Source of the DNA: Cohnella sp. SGD-V74 | GTDB lineage: Bacteria; Bacillota; Bacilli; Paenibacillales; Paenibacillaceae | Reading direction: 5' to 3' | Length of the DNA stretch: 64,000 nucleotides | NCBI RefSeq assembly: GCF_003001675.1 | Contig: NZ_PVYW01000023.1 | Location: 90,375 to 154,374 of the forward strand | Translations under genes and position numbers: made by a program | Notes under the pieces: generated by a model | Told to the model about the DNA's origin: nothing | Databases searched by the model: none | Seen by the model: only the letters and a program-made list of their open reading frames with translations | In this document: piece by piece, positions 17,338-25,977 of the stretch | Position numbering within the stretch: position 1 is the stretch's first letter | Layout of the letters: every line of letters starts with the position of its first letter

Positions 17338-17343
17338 TATAAT
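17338..17343 (+). promoter_or_regulatory. Candidate -10 box before the DUF3055 gene
   Basis: A perfect TATAAT lies 36 bases before the start codon at 17379. The hexamer 17 bases upstream, TAGGCA, matches the -35 consensus at only four of six positions. Confidence 0.45.
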
Positions 17344-17378
17344 AAGGGCAACAGCCGCCTCAAGGAGGACTTATCCGC

Positions 17379-17675
17379 ATGGTTTTGAAAGATTACGATT
17401 TTCTGTCCGATTCGACGGAGCAGACGTCGACCCGATTCGTTACGTTCATTACGCCCGGCCTTAAGCGCTTCGATCTGGCCCTCCTGACGACGAACCGCTT
17501 CTATGGCAAAAAGCTGGTCACCGACCTGATGTTCGGGAGAAGCGCCATTCTCGGCCCCGACGATCTGGAGGAGGAAGGCGTGCTCGAAGCGGCGTTCCGC
17601 ATCAGCGAAGAGGAAGCCGCGGAGCTCGCCCAGTTTCTGACGCTTGTGCTCGGGGCCGTCAACTTTACCGACTAA
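17379..17675 (+). CDS. DUF3055 (SAV0927-like) small protein
   Basis: 98 residues. DSTEQTSTRFVTFITPGLKRF, LTTNRFYGKKLVTDLMFGRSAILGPDDL (read in two parts) and FRISEEEAAELAQFL follow the pattern of a short cytosolic Firmicutes family annotated as DUF3055, whose function is unknown. The start is well marked by AAGGAGG 11 bases before the ATG. It is followed 65 bases later by another small conserved gene on the same strand. Confidence 0.75.
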   Translation: MVLKDYDFLSDSTEQTSTRFVTFITPGLKRFDLALLTTNRFYGKKLVTDLMFGRSAILGPDDLEEEGVLEAAFRISEEEAAELAQFLTLVLGAVNFTD

Positions 17676-17740
17676 CGGAAGCGCGGTTCGGACATTCTAA
17701 CGGAATCCAGACCAACCTGCGAAGGAGGCGAGATTCCGCC

Positions 17741-18016
17741 ATGACCCCGTTCCGTTCCGAGAAAAAGCAGCCGACGACCGATCTGGCGACGGTAGAGTCG
17801 CAGCGCAACGACCTCATTCCCGAAGAGTTTCCGGAGGGACCGTACGGCTCTCCCGCTCCGATGTACGCCATCGGCAAGAGCACGCCGTGGCGCGACGACC
17901 AGCGTCCGCCCAACGCGTTCTCTTACGAGAATCGCGAGTTCCACGCCGGCCTGGAGCGCGGCTATCCCGGGGAAGTCGAAGCCGAGGACGAGATCGTCGA
18001 ACAAGATTATCCCTGA
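17741..18016 (+). CDS. Conserved hypothetical protein, 91 residues
   Basis: A hydrophilic, proline-rich and acidic protein without membrane segments. The central RNDLIPEEFPEGPYGSP and GKSTPWRDDQRPPNAFSYEN look like conserved blocks of a small cytosolic protein found in Paenibacillus-type genomes, but I cannot name a family or function. AAGGAGG lies about 10 bases before the ATG. A GC-rich hairpin (18021-18066) follows the stop. Confidence 0.65.
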   Translation: MTPFRSEKKQPTTDLATVESQRNDLIPEEFPEGPYGSPAPMYAIGKSTPWRDDQRPPNAFSYENREFHAGLERGYPGEVEAEDEIVEQDYP

Positions 18017-18020
18017 CGCG

Positions 18021-18066
18021 CAGGCCCGGAAGACAGTCGGCGTTCCCGTCGACCGCTCCGGGCCTG
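18021..18066. terminator. GC-rich hairpin between convergent genes
   Basis: CAGGCCCGG and CCGGGCCTG form a perfect 9-bp stem with a 28-base loop. There is no good T run on either side, so termination is uncertain. It separates the small plus-strand gene from the convergent glycosidase gene. Confidence 0.5.
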
Positions 18067-18109
18067 ACTTCTAGCTCTTGCTTAACGTCTTGACCTCTTC
18101 GGAGACAAC

Positions 18110-19459
18110 TTATCGCAAGTTCGGGCCAAACAGCAGCACATTGCTCAGGTTCCGTCCCGGCGTGAACAGCTGAACCCCCTGCGAGTAGATGCCGGCTGAC
18201 GCGCCTCCGTCCAGCGCCATCGCTTCTACGGCCCCTTTGGCCCGCAGCAACTCCGCGACTTCCCCGTGCGTTGCCGTACCTGTCGTCACCAGGACGACGC
18301 GGCCGTCCTTCGTGATCCCGATGCCGCTGCGGGCTGCCCGCTTGGCGTCGGCTCCGTCTTTCTCGACAACCTTGCCGCCCTCGATCAGCCTCGGCCAGGC
18401 TTGCACGGCCGTGACCGTGTCGTTCCACTGGACAAGCCGTCCTTCCCTGTTCGAGTAGGTCACGCGGTAATGCACCTTCCGGCCGACCTTGAACATTTCC
18501 TTCAGCTCCGCCAAGCTATCGCGCTGGTTCACGATCACGTAGCCGTCGCGTGGGATTTTCGCGTTTTCTCCGGCCGCTACTTTGACGACTTTGCCGCCGC
18601 TGACGACAATCATAACGCCCTTGTCGGTGCCGATTCTCGCGCCGTAATCGGGCGTATAGATCGTCGTCCCGCTGCCGGCGCGGCGGTTCACGTAGCTCGC
18701 CGTCCAGCGACGCTCCGAATCGTACAGTCCGTCGAAGCCCCCTGTAATGCTCGGCGACGCCACCTCAAACCGTGCAGTGCCATCCGCCCCAAAGCTAATG
18801 ATCGTGCCCACGCTGCCGGTATTGAACAGCAGCTCCCCGTCTTTCACCAGCGTGCCGTAAGGCAGCGGTACTTCATCGTTGTACGCGGCAAAATAAGTGC
18901 CGTTAATCGCATAGCTCGCCTGGTGCCTCGTCACGATCGCCTTCATCGCCTCCGCGTTGCCGAGCGCGTCCTTCCCGAGTCCGAGACCGGTCGGCATCCC
19001 CTTCGGCAGCACGATCGTATTGACGTATACTTTCCGGCCGTTCAGCTTCGTCTGTCCCGACTCCGTCTTCGGCGCGATGTCCGGCTTGAACTTGACGGGA
19101 TCGACGATCTGCAGCCGGAAGCTGCAGCCGGCCGCTTCGCGTTCGTACCCGGACGCCGTGACCCCCACTTGCGTCACGCCCTTCGCCAGCGGCACGGCGA
19201 TGCCTTGCGACGTCACGCGGGCCAGCTTCGGATTGGCCAATTCATAGTACAAATACGGTTCGTATTGAAAAAGAGCGTCCAGGCTCTTGCGATCGTTCAT
19301 CGGCAGCTTGACCGTTTCCCTCGGACAGGCAAGCTGGCCCGCCTGCGGCTCCACTTGCGGAACTGAAGACCTATCCGTTCCGGCATCCGCCCCTATTAAA
19401 CTTAAGCCAAGCACTCCTGCTCCTGCTACCTTGACCAAGAAACGAAACTTTTTACCCAC
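18110..19459 (-). CDS. Exported phosphodiester glycosidase (NAGPA-like)
   Basis: 449 residues with a signal peptide (basic start, VAGAGVLGLSLIGADA, likely cut after ADA). An Ig-like bacterial domain (about 40-120) is followed by a NAGPA-type domain (about 130-445) with YAINGTYFAAYN, GIGITKDGRVVLVTTG and the hallmark MALDGGASAG near the end. The family removes sugars linked through a phosphodiester, so a cell-wall or teichoic-acid glycan is a likely target. The start is GTG 19459. Its ribosome binding site, GGAAGGAAGGGG, is one arm of the uxaC terminator hairpin, so read-through and translation may be coupled. Confidence 0.82.
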   Translation of the reverse strand: MGKKFRFLVKVAGAGVLGLSLIGADAGTDRSSVPQVEPQAGQLACPRETVKLPMNDRKSLDALFQYEPYLYYELANPKLARVTSQGIAVPLAKGVTQVGVTASGYEREAAGCSFRLQIVDPVKFKPDIAPKTESGQTKLNGRKVYVNTIVLPKGMPTGLGLGKDALGNAEAMKAIVTRHQASYAINGTYFAAYNDEVPLPYGTLVKDGELLFNTGSVGTIISFGADGTARFEVASPSITGGFDGLYDSERRWTASYVNRRAGSGTTIYTPDYGARIGTDKGVMIVVSGGKVVKVAAGENAKIPRDGYVIVNQRDSLAELKEMFKVGRKVHYRVTYSNREGRLVQWNDTVTAVQAWPRLIEGGKVVEKDGADAKRAARSGIGITKDGRVVLVTTGTATHGEVAELLRAKGAVEAMALDGGASAGIYSQGVQLFTPGRNLSNVLLFGPNLR

Positions 19460-19460
19460 G

Positions 19461-19511
19461 AAAAAAGACCCCTTCCTTCCGAATAACGTTATTTTCGGAA
19501 GGAAAGGGCCT
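19461..19511 (-). terminator. uxaC terminator overlapping the next gene's ribosome binding site
   Basis: On the minus strand CCCTTTCCTTCCGAA and TTCGGAAGGAAGGGG form a long stem followed by TTTTTT. The 3' arm is also the Shine-Dalgarno region of the glycosidase gene that starts at 19459. Confidence 0.88.
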
Positions 19512-19516
19512 ATTGT

Positions 19517-20923
19517 TTAGAAGCCGAAGTAATTTTGGGCGTTGCGGAAGCAGATGTCCTCCACCATGCCGCCGAGCAGCTCCATATCGTGCGGCGCTTC
19601 TCCGCGCTCGACCCACTCGCCGAGCATATCGCACAAAATTCTGCGGAAATATTCGTGGCGCGGATAGCTCAGGAAGCTGCGGGAATCCGTCAGCATGCCG
19701 ACGAAGCGGGACAGCAGGCCAAGATTGGCCAGCGCGTTCATCTGCTCCAGCATGCCGTCCTTCGTATCGTTGAACCACCAGGCCGAGCCGAGCTGGATTT
19801 TGCCCGGTATGCCGCCGCCCTGGAAGCTGCCCATCACCGTTCCCAGCACGTAGTAGTCCTTCGGATTAAGCGAGTACAGAATCGTTCTCGGCAAGCCGGC
19901 TTTGGCGTCGATGCCGTCCAGCAGCTTCGTCAGCGGATAGGCCAGCTCTCCGTCGTGGATCGAGTCGAAGCCGGTATCCGGACCGAGGCGGGAGAACGTA
20001 CGGCTGTTGTTGTTCCGGGATGCGTGGATGTGCAGCTGCATCGTCCAGCCGAGCTTGCTGTACTGCTCGCCCAGGTGAAGCAGCGTGTACGTCTTGTACT
20101 TGCTTTCCTCCTCCAGCGTCAACGTCTCGCCGCCAAGCGCCCGCGCATAGATGTCGGATACTTCTCCCAGATTCGTCTCGGCGTACAGCACACGGTCGAG
20201 CGCATGGTCGGACACTTTGCAGCCGACCTTGGCGAAGAAGGCGATCCGGCTGTCCACCGCCGCCAGGAACCCCTCGTACGTATCGACGTTCGTCCCTGCC
20301 GTCTCGCCGAGCTTGCGCACCCATGGCACGAACGTGCCGCGGCGAATTTCCAGCCCCTTGTCGGGCCGGAACGACGGAAGCACGAGGCAATCGAAATCGG
20401 CGATGCCTTTGATTCCTTCATGATATTCGAGCGTATCGGTCGGATCGTCGGTCGTGCAGATGACGCGCACGCGCTGATCCCGGATCAATTTTCGGACGGA
20501 AAAGTCTTCGGAACGCAGCACCGCGTTCGCCTTCTCCCAGATCGCCGGCGCGTTCTTCTCGTTGATCGGCTCCTCGATGCCGAAATAACGTCTCAGCTCG
20601 AGATGCGACCAGTGGTACAGCGGATTGCCCAGCGTCGCGGGAACCGTCCTCGCCCACGCGAGGAAACGGTCGTAGTCGTCTACCCCCGGACCTCCGGTTA
20701 CGAGCGCTTCCTCGATTCCGTTCGCCCGCATCGCTCTCCACTTGTAGTGGTCTCCGTACAGCCAAATTTCCGCGAGGTTGCCGAAACGCTTGTCCTCGTA
20801 GATTTCCTGCGGATTCAGATGGCAGTGGTAGTCGATAATCGGCTGTCCCGCCGCGTAATCGTGATACAGCCTCCGAGAAACCTCGCTCTGAAGCAGAAAG
20901 TGCTCGCCCATGAACTCCTTCAC
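19517..20923 (-). CDS. uxaC: Glucuronate isomerase
   Basis: A 468-residue uronate isomerase that converts D-glucuronate to D-fructuronate and D-galacturonate to tagaturonate, at the start of hexuronate breakdown. Motifs include IIDYHCHLNPQEIYED (metal-binding His-X-His), TTDDPTDTLEYH, LHIHASRNNNSRTFSRLG and GSAWWFNDTKDGM. Length and motifs match UxaC throughout. The start is GTG 20923 with GAAGGAGCG upstream; the ATG at 20912 is too close to its purine stretch. It follows a Gfo/Idh/MocA oxidoreductase by 15 bases. Other hexuronate genes are not in the window. Confidence 0.95.
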   Translation of the reverse strand: MKEFMGEHFLLQSEVSRRLYHDYAAGQPIIDYHCHLNPQEIYEDKRFGNLAEIWLYGDHYKWRAMRANGIEEALVTGGPGVDDYDRFLAWARTVPATLGNPLYHWSHLELRRYFGIEEPINEKNAPAIWEKANAVLRSEDFSVRKLIRDQRVRVICTTDDPTDTLEYHEGIKGIADFDCLVLPSFRPDKGLEIRRGTFVPWVRKLGETAGTNVDTYEGFLAAVDSRIAFFAKVGCKVSDHALDRVLYAETNLGEVSDIYARALGGETLTLEEESKYKTYTLLHLGEQYSKLGWTMQLHIHASRNNNSRTFSRLGPDTGFDSIHDGELAYPLTKLLDGIDAKAGLPRTILYSLNPKDYYVLGTVMGSFQGGGIPGKIQLGSAWWFNDTKDGMLEQMNALANLGLLSRFVGMLTDSRSFLSYPRHEYFRRILCDMLGEWVERGEAPHDMELLGGMVEDICFRNAQNYFGF

Positions 20924-20938
20924 TTCGCTATCGCTCCT

Positions 20939-22231
20939 TCATCGAAATTTGACCAGCTCGTCGACGCGCACCGCCTGTCCCGTCCGAATCGAACGGTTCG
21001 CCGCGATGCCCGTCAAAATGCTTTTCGCTCCGTCGATATGATTCGCCGCCCGCTTGAACCGATCCTCCGCCGGAACGCCGAAAATATCGTTCAGCAGCAC
21101 CGGATCGCCGCCGCCGTGCCCGCCTTCGCCCTCTTCGACCTCGACCTCGTAAGGAGCCGCGAACATCGGGAACACGGTGATCGATCTGTCTTTAAGCGCG
21201 CCTTCCTCGGCTTTCTCGCCGCCCGAGTTGACGTACGATTGCTCGACGATCGTCATCTCGATCCGGCCCTTCGTGCCGTTAAAGGCGATGCGGTACCCTT
21301 CCCAAGGGAGGTAAGCGTTGAGGGAATACGTCAAAATCGCGTTGTTCTTGTACCGGACCAGCACGCCCATCGTATCCTCGATGCTGATGCCGTCTCCGAA
21401 CACGCTCTGGTCGCGCTGGTAGCCGTCTTCATGCTCCGCATCCAGATAGAGCGCCTTCAGGTTGTCGTTCTCGTCGAGCGGCAGGGCGAACGGATCGCCC
21501 TTGGCGTTCGGATTTCCGGTGGCGCGATCGTAAAACTTGGTCACTCCGCGCTGCTCCGCGTTCTCCTTGCCGTAGAACAGCAGATCCCCGAAAGCGAACA
21601 CCGTATCCGGCTCCGAGCCGATCCAGAAGTTGACGAGGTCGAAATGGTGCGTCGACTTGTGGACGAGCAGGCCGCCGCTGTTTCTTTTGTCCCGGTGCCA
21701 TCTGCGGAAATAATCCGCGCCGTGCTGCGTGTTCAGCAGCCACTCGAAATGAACCGAAGTAACTTTGCCGATCACGCCGTCCTCGATCAGCTCGCGGGCT
21801 TTCGTATGGTGCGGCGCATAGCGGTAGTTAAACGTCACCCGCACATTCCGGCCGGTGCGCTCGACCGCGTCCAAAATGTCCTGGCACTTCTTCTCGTCCA
21901 CCGTCATCGGCTTCTCGGTCACGACGTCGCAGCCGAGTTCCATCGCCCGAATGATGTACGTATGGTGAGTGCGGTCCACGCTCGTCACGATGACGGCGTC
22001 TGGCCTCTCCCTGGCGATCATCTCGTCGAACTGCTCGGTCTTGTAAGTCGCGACCGGACGATAGCCGTAACGCTCGGTCAGCTGCCGGTTGGCGTAATTC
22101 ATCCGGGTCTGGTTCGTGTCGCAGAACGCCAGCAGCTCCGACGTATCGCGGAAAGACGTCGCGATCGCCGAATAGAAAAACTCCGCCCGTCCGCCCGAAC
22201 CTACTAACACGTACTTTTTCTTGTCGCTCAT
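20939..22231 (-). CDS. Gfo/Idh/MocA family oxidoreductase
   Basis: A 430-residue NAD(P)-dependent sugar oxidoreductase. A Rossmann fold opens the protein (VLVGSGGRAEFFYSAIA), followed by the dinucleotide-domain end DVVTEKPMTVDEKKCQ near residue 102, FNYRYAPHH and KSTHHFDLVNFWIG, in which Lys and His are the usual catalytic residues. Its substrate is unknown; co-transcription with uxaC suggests a uronic acid or a uronate-containing sugar. It is divergent from an AraC-type regulator 139 bases away, the likely controller. Confidence 0.88.
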   Translation of the reverse strand: MSDKKKYVLVGSGGRAEFFYSAIATSFRDTSELLAFCDTNQTRMNYANRQLTERYGYRPVATYKTEQFDEMIARERPDAVIVTSVDRTHHTYIIRAMELGCDVVTEKPMTVDEKKCQDILDAVERTGRNVRVTFNYRYAPHHTKARELIEDGVIGKVTSVHFEWLLNTQHGADYFRRWHRDKRNSGGLLVHKSTHHFDLVNFWIGSEPDTVFAFGDLLFYGKENAEQRGVTKFYDRATGNPNAKGDPFALPLDENDNLKALYLDAEHEDGYQRDQSVFGDGISIEDTMGVLVRYKNNAILTYSLNAYLPWEGYRIAFNGTKGRIEMTIVEQSYVNSGGEKAEEGALKDRSITVFPMFAAPYEVEVEEGEGGHGGGDPVLLNDIFGVPAEDRFKRAANHIDGAKSILTGIAANRSIRTGQAVRVDELVKFR

Positions 22232-22344
22232 ATTCGCTCACCCTTATGTTTGGATTGTTGTTCCGATAAGAGTAACTTATAGCAAACAAGAAACGTTTTC
22301 TCCTGCTTTCCTGCTCATTAACGCAAAAATCCCGCATATTTTGC

Positions 22345-22350
22345 TATAAT
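22345..22350 (+). promoter_or_regulatory. Candidate -10 box of the araC-type gene in the divergent region
   Basis: TATAAT at 22345-22350 lies in the 139-base region between the oxidoreductase and the regulator. No convincing -35 hexamer is present, as often seen for activator-dependent promoters. No clear direct or inverted repeat was found. Confidence 0.4.
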
Positions 22351-22370
22351 ACATCGTAAGCTTCGCGAAA

Positions 22371-23267
22371 ATGAAAGAAGGTGCAGCAGCGTTGACAACG
22401 TCGCCCTTGCCGGAGAGGCTCGAACACGGAAGCTTGTACGACTCCTTTTACATCGAATACGTGCGGCGCACCCGGCCCTTCACAATGGACGTGCATCATT
22501 TCCATTCCTACTTCGAGCTGTACTGCCTGCTGTCCGGCACGCGCGATTATTTCGTGCGCGATTCGACGTACGCCGTGGAAGCGGGCGACCTCGTGTTCAT
22601 CGGCCCGAACGCGCTGCACCGGACGCTGCTCGCCGGCGATCCCGCCCACGAGCGCATCGTCGTCCATATCGACGACCGCTATGTTCGGGACGCGCTCGGC
22701 GAGCATGCCGAGCTGCTGCTCGGCCCCTTCGAGGCGGCTGCGCCGATCGTCCGACTGCGAGGCGAGCAGCGGCTGCGGCTCGACGCGCTGACAAGCCGCA
22801 TGCTCGAAGAGCTCAGAACGCGGCCGCCCGGCTTCGAGCTGGCGCTGAAGACGGCGGTCGCCGAGCTGCTGCTGCTCTCCGCGCGCGCCGTTCACGCCGG
22901 CCATGCGCCGGAAGCTTCTCTCAGCTCCCCGATGCACCGCAAAATGTCTGAAATCGTGCGCTACCTGAACGCCAGCTACGGCGAGCCAATCAAGATCGGG
23001 GAGCTGGCCGAGCGCTTCTACATCAGCCCGTACCATATGAGCCGATCGTTCAAGGCCGCGACCGGCTTCACCCTGATCGACTACTTGAACCTGACGCGGG
23101 TCAAGGAGGCTCAGCGGCTGCTTCGCGAGACCCAGCTTCCGATTACGGAGATCGCGGCCCGGACCGGCTTCGACAACTTCTCCCACTTCGGCAAAACGTT
23201 CAAAAAAATAACCCGGGCTTCCGCCCGGGATTACCGCAAAGAGCATCGCGCCGCCTCTCCACAATAG
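22371..23267 (+). CDS. AraC-family transcriptional regulator
   Basis: Up to 298 residues. An N-terminal cupin-like sensing domain (MDVHHFHSYFELYCLLSG, FIGPNALHRTLLAG) is followed by two C-terminal helix-turn-helix units (about 205-295) with IKIGELAERFYISPYHMSR and ITEIAARTGFDNFSHFGKTF. The ATG at 22371 has no ribosome binding site, whereas an in-frame TTG at 22392 follows GAAGGTG by 8 bases and may be the real start. It faces the oxidoreductase/uxaC operon and probably activates it on binding a uronate or a derived sugar. Confidence 0.88.
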   Translation: MKEGAAALTTSPLPERLEHGSLYDSFYIEYVRRTRPFTMDVHHFHSYFELYCLLSGTRDYFVRDSTYAVEAGDLVFIGPNALHRTLLAGDPAHERIVVHIDDRYVRDALGEHAELLLGPFEAAAPIVRLRGEQRLRLDALTSRMLEELRTRPPGFELALKTAVAELLLLSARAVHAGHAPEASLSSPMHRKMSEIVRYLNASYGEPIKIGELAERFYISPYHMSRSFKAATGFTLIDYLNLTRVKEAQRLLRETQLPITEIAARTGFDNFSHFGKTFKKITRASARDYRKEHRAASPQ

Positions 23268-23294
23268 CATACTGCGCGAGGAGGCGGCTTTATT
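23250..23294 (+). terminator. Terminator of the araC-type gene
   Basis: GCCGCCTC (23250-23257) and GAGGCGGC (23281-23288) form a perfect 8-bp stem that overlaps the gene's last codons, followed by TTTATT. Confidence 0.75.
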
Positions 23295-23369
23295 GGAATA
23301 GTGCGTTTTCGCTTCCGATTTGACTGTGAGTCTTCAACCAATCATCGATTCCAATAGGCGGCATAGCCG

Positions 23370-24512
23370 TCATTGCGCGCTCGCCTTCGGAATTTCATTG
23401 TTCGCGATCATCTCTCCGAACGGGCTGATATACGAATTGCCAGCCGGCCGTTCTTGCTTGTTCGCCAGAGGAAGCAGCGGGAAGAGCAGCTCGGCCGTCC
23501 GGTACGCTTCCTCGAGATGCGGGTAGCCGGACAGGATGAACGTCTCGATGCCGAGCTCGGCATACGCCTTCATGCGGTCGGCGACCGTCTGCGGGTCCCC
23601 CACGAGCGCGGTGCCGGCTCCGCCGCGCACGAGGCCTACGCCCGCCCACAGATTCGGACTGATTTCCAGCGCCTCGCGGCTGCCCCCGTGCAGATTCATC
23701 ATCCGCCGCTGGCCGACCGAATCGAAGCGGTCCAATATTTTCTGCGCTCCGGCGATCGTCTCGTCGTCCAAGTAGCCGATCAGCTCCTCGGCGGCTTTCC
23801 AGGCGTCCTCTTCCTTCTCCCGGACGATGACGTGCAGACGAATGCCGAAGCGCACCTTCCTTCCCTGCTGCGCGGCCAGCTCGCGAACGACGGCGATCTT
23901 CTCCGCCACCTGCTCCGGCGGCTCCCCCCAGGACAGATAGACGTCGACATGGCGGCCTGCGACCTTGTGGCCCGCCTCCGACGAACCGCCGAAATAAAGC
24001 GGCGGATAGGGCTGCTGCACGGGCGGATACAGCACCTTGCCCCCGTCGATGCGGATGTACTCGCCGGCGAAGTCGATTTCTTCGCCCTGCAGCGCCTTGC
24101 GCCATACGGTCAGAAATTCGTCCGTCAAGTCGTACCGGGCATCGTGGCTCAGATGCAGGCCCTCCCCGGCCAGCTCGACCGGATCGCCGCCCGTTACGAC
24201 GTTGATCAGCAGCCGTCCGCCCGAAATCCGGTCGAACGTCGACGCCATTCGCGCCGCGATCGTCGGAGACATGAGTCCCGGCCGGACCGCGACGAGAAAC
24301 TTAAGCCGCCGGGTAATCGGAATAAGCGCGGACGCCGCGATCCACGGATCTTCGCAGGATTTGCCCGTCGGCAGCAGCACGCCTCCGAATCCGAGACTGT
24401 CGGCCGCTTTGGCGATTTGGCTCATGTAGTCGAAGTCGACCGCCCGGGCGCCGTGGCCGGTGCCCAAATATTTTCCGTCCCCGTGGGTCGGGATGAACCA
24501 GAACACTTCCAT
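23370..24512 (-). CDS. ssuD: FMNH2-dependent alkanesulfonate monooxygenase
   Basis: A 380-residue bacterial-luciferase-like flavin monooxygenase that releases sulfite from alkanesulfonates. The start MEVFWFIPTHGDGKYLGT is nearly diagnostic of SsuD, as are LPTGKSCEDPWIAASALIP, RLLINVVTGGDPVELAG and the C-terminal FILSGYPHLEEAYRTAELLF. I use ATG 24512 by family match; an in-frame TTG at 24521 is possible. It is the last gene of the sulfur operon, 22 bases after the HpaB-like gene. It needs reduced FMN from a partner reductase, which is not encoded nearby. Confidence 0.93.
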   Translation of the reverse strand: MEVFWFIPTHGDGKYLGTGHGARAVDFDYMSQIAKAADSLGFGGVLLPTGKSCEDPWIAASALIPITRRLKFLVAVRPGLMSPTIAARMASTFDRISGGRLLINVVTGGDPVELAGEGLHLSHDARYDLTDEFLTVWRKALQGEEIDFAGEYIRIDGGKVLYPPVQQPYPPLYFGGSSEAGHKVAGRHVDVYLSWGEPPEQVAEKIAVVRELAAQQGRKVRFGIRLHVIVREKEEDAWKAAEELIGYLDDETIAGAQKILDRFDSVGQRRMMNLHGGSREALEISPNLWAGVGLVRGGAGTALVGDPQTVADRMKAYAELGIETFILSGYPHLEEAYRTAELLFPLLPLANKQERPAGNSYISPFGEMIANNEIPKASAQ

Positions 24513-24534
24513 TTCCTTCAAACCCCTTTCCTGA

Positions 24535-25977
24535 CTAGCGCGTTTGCCTCAGCAGCTTCCATACCGGATCGATCAGCGCGGCCTTGTCGCTGCTTAAATA
24601 TTGGTTGGCGTAGCTCCTTACCGGGTCTCCGGCGTAGAACCTTTCGTACAGCTCGTGCCGCGAGCCCAAGGGGCTTCCGATCAAATCCCAGGCCAGCTTG
24701 AACAGCCTGACCTTCTGCTCGGCGCCGACCGACACCCCTTCGAAGTAGCGGTTCAGCAGATCGCCGAGAGGCCCGTCGAACTGGCTCATCCGGGCCGGCG
24801 TCTGAACGAAGCCGCCTCCGCCGACCTGCTGCAAAATCTCGATCGCGCGCGGATACAGCTTCGTCCCGATGCTTCTCGCCGTATCGATGAACGTCGCCTC
24901 CGGCAGCCACATCCCCGTCGCCGGATCGGGCTTCGCCTGCGCTTCCGCAGCGATCAGCAGCGCCTTGGCCGTATCGATCTGCGTGATGAGCTCCCCGAGC
25001 TTCTCCTGAACATGGAGAAAACCGTTCACCCCGATCGCGTCGGCGACGGCGAACGTCACCCCGGCGACGAATTCCAGCTTCGCGACGAAGCGAACGACCG
25101 TCTGATGGAACGCCAGCGAATTCGAAGGCACATGCGAGCGCAGCTTCCAGACGGCGTCGGCGTCCCCGTTCAGCAGTACCCGCTCCCACGGAACGAGCAC
25201 CTCGTCGAACAGCAGCACCGCGTCCATCTCGTCATAGCGCGAGCTGAGCGGATGATCCTGCCCGTCAGGCTCGGCGAACGACTCCCTGCAGACGATGTGC
25301 AGCCCTTCCGATCCTGCCGGCACGATCAGCGCATGGGCATGCTTGCTATGCCGGGCATCGAGCTTGTTGAACGAGAAAATGAGAAAATCGTGCGTGTAGG
25401 GCGCGCCCGTCGCGATCATCTTGGCTCCGCTCAGCACGATGCCTTCTTTCGTTTCTTTGACGACGTGCAAATAGCGCTCTGCGATCCTTTTATCGTCCAG
25501 CCCCTTCGAGCGGTCGATCTGCGGGTCCAGCAGCGAAGTCGTCAGGAAGCGGTCGTTGTCCCGGGCTTCCTCGTAGTACGCGGAGATCTTCGCCTCCAGC
25601 CCGGCGTCCAGCTTGCCGAGCTGCTTGCGCGAGCCGTACCATCCCGCGACGAGCGAACGCGCGTAATCGGACAGACGGCTCATGACGCCGTTCGTTTCCT
25701 TGGCCCAATAAGCGAACGCGCGGCTTCTCTTCGCCAGATCCTCCGCGGTGTAAGGCACGAGAAAAGAACTGTGGGCGAACTTGCCGCTGTCGCCCGCCGC
25801 ATACCCGACATAGTCTCTGCGGCGGGGATCGTCAAGCAGGTCAAACAGTCGGCCGATCGTGGCGAGCGTTCCGGAGAATGCCGGGTGCCCCGGCAGGTCG
25901 ACCACTTTCTCCTGGTCTACCCATACGTTCCTGCCATCCTGCAGACTGTCCAGAAAGCGTTGTCCTCTCGATGTCAT
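24535..25977 (-). CDS. HpaB-like FADH2-dependent oxygenase
   Basis: A 480-residue relative of 4-hydroxyphenylacetate 3-monooxygenase oxygenase (acyl-CoA dehydrogenase-like fold). Motifs are VGYAAGDSGKFAHSS, GIVLSGAKMIATGAPYTHD, FDEVLVPWERVLLNGD and QVGGGGFVQTPA. In this operon the substrate is more likely a sulfur-containing aromatic or heterocycle than 4-hydroxyphenylacetate. The ATG overlaps the preceding stop as ATGA, showing translational coupling. Like its neighbours it depends on an external flavin reductase. The native substrate cannot be read from sequence. Confidence 0.82.
   Translation of the reverse strand: MTSRGQRFLDSLQDGRNVWVDQEKVVDLPGHPAFSGTLATIGRLFDLLDDPRRRDYVGYAAGDSGKFAHSSFLVPYTAEDLAKRSRAFAYWAKETNGVMSRLSDYARSLVAGWYGSRKQLGKLDAGLEAKISAYYEEARDNDRFLTTSLLDPQIDRSKGLDDKRIAERYLHVVKETKEGIVLSGAKMIATGAPYTHDFLIFSFNKLDARHSKHAHALIVPAGSEGLHIVCRESFAEPDGQDHPLSSRYDEMDAVLLFDEVLVPWERVLLNGDADAVWKLRSHVPSNSLAFHQTVVRFVAKLEFVAGVTFAVADAIGVNGFLHVQEKLGELITQIDTAKALLIAAEAQAKPDPATGMWLPEATFIDTARSIGTKLYPRAIEILQQVGGGGFVQTPARMSQFDGPLGDLLNRYFEGVSVGAEQKVRLFKLAWDLIGSPLGSRHELYERFYAGDPVRSYANQYLSSDKAALIDPVWKLLRQTR

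Noticed and set aside
19535..22207. An 890-codon open frame on the plus strand across uxaC and the oxidoreductase gene
   Set aside because: It is antisense to two well-identified enzymes, has arginine/alanine-rich low-information sequence and no motif or ribosome binding site. High third-position GC explains such shadows.
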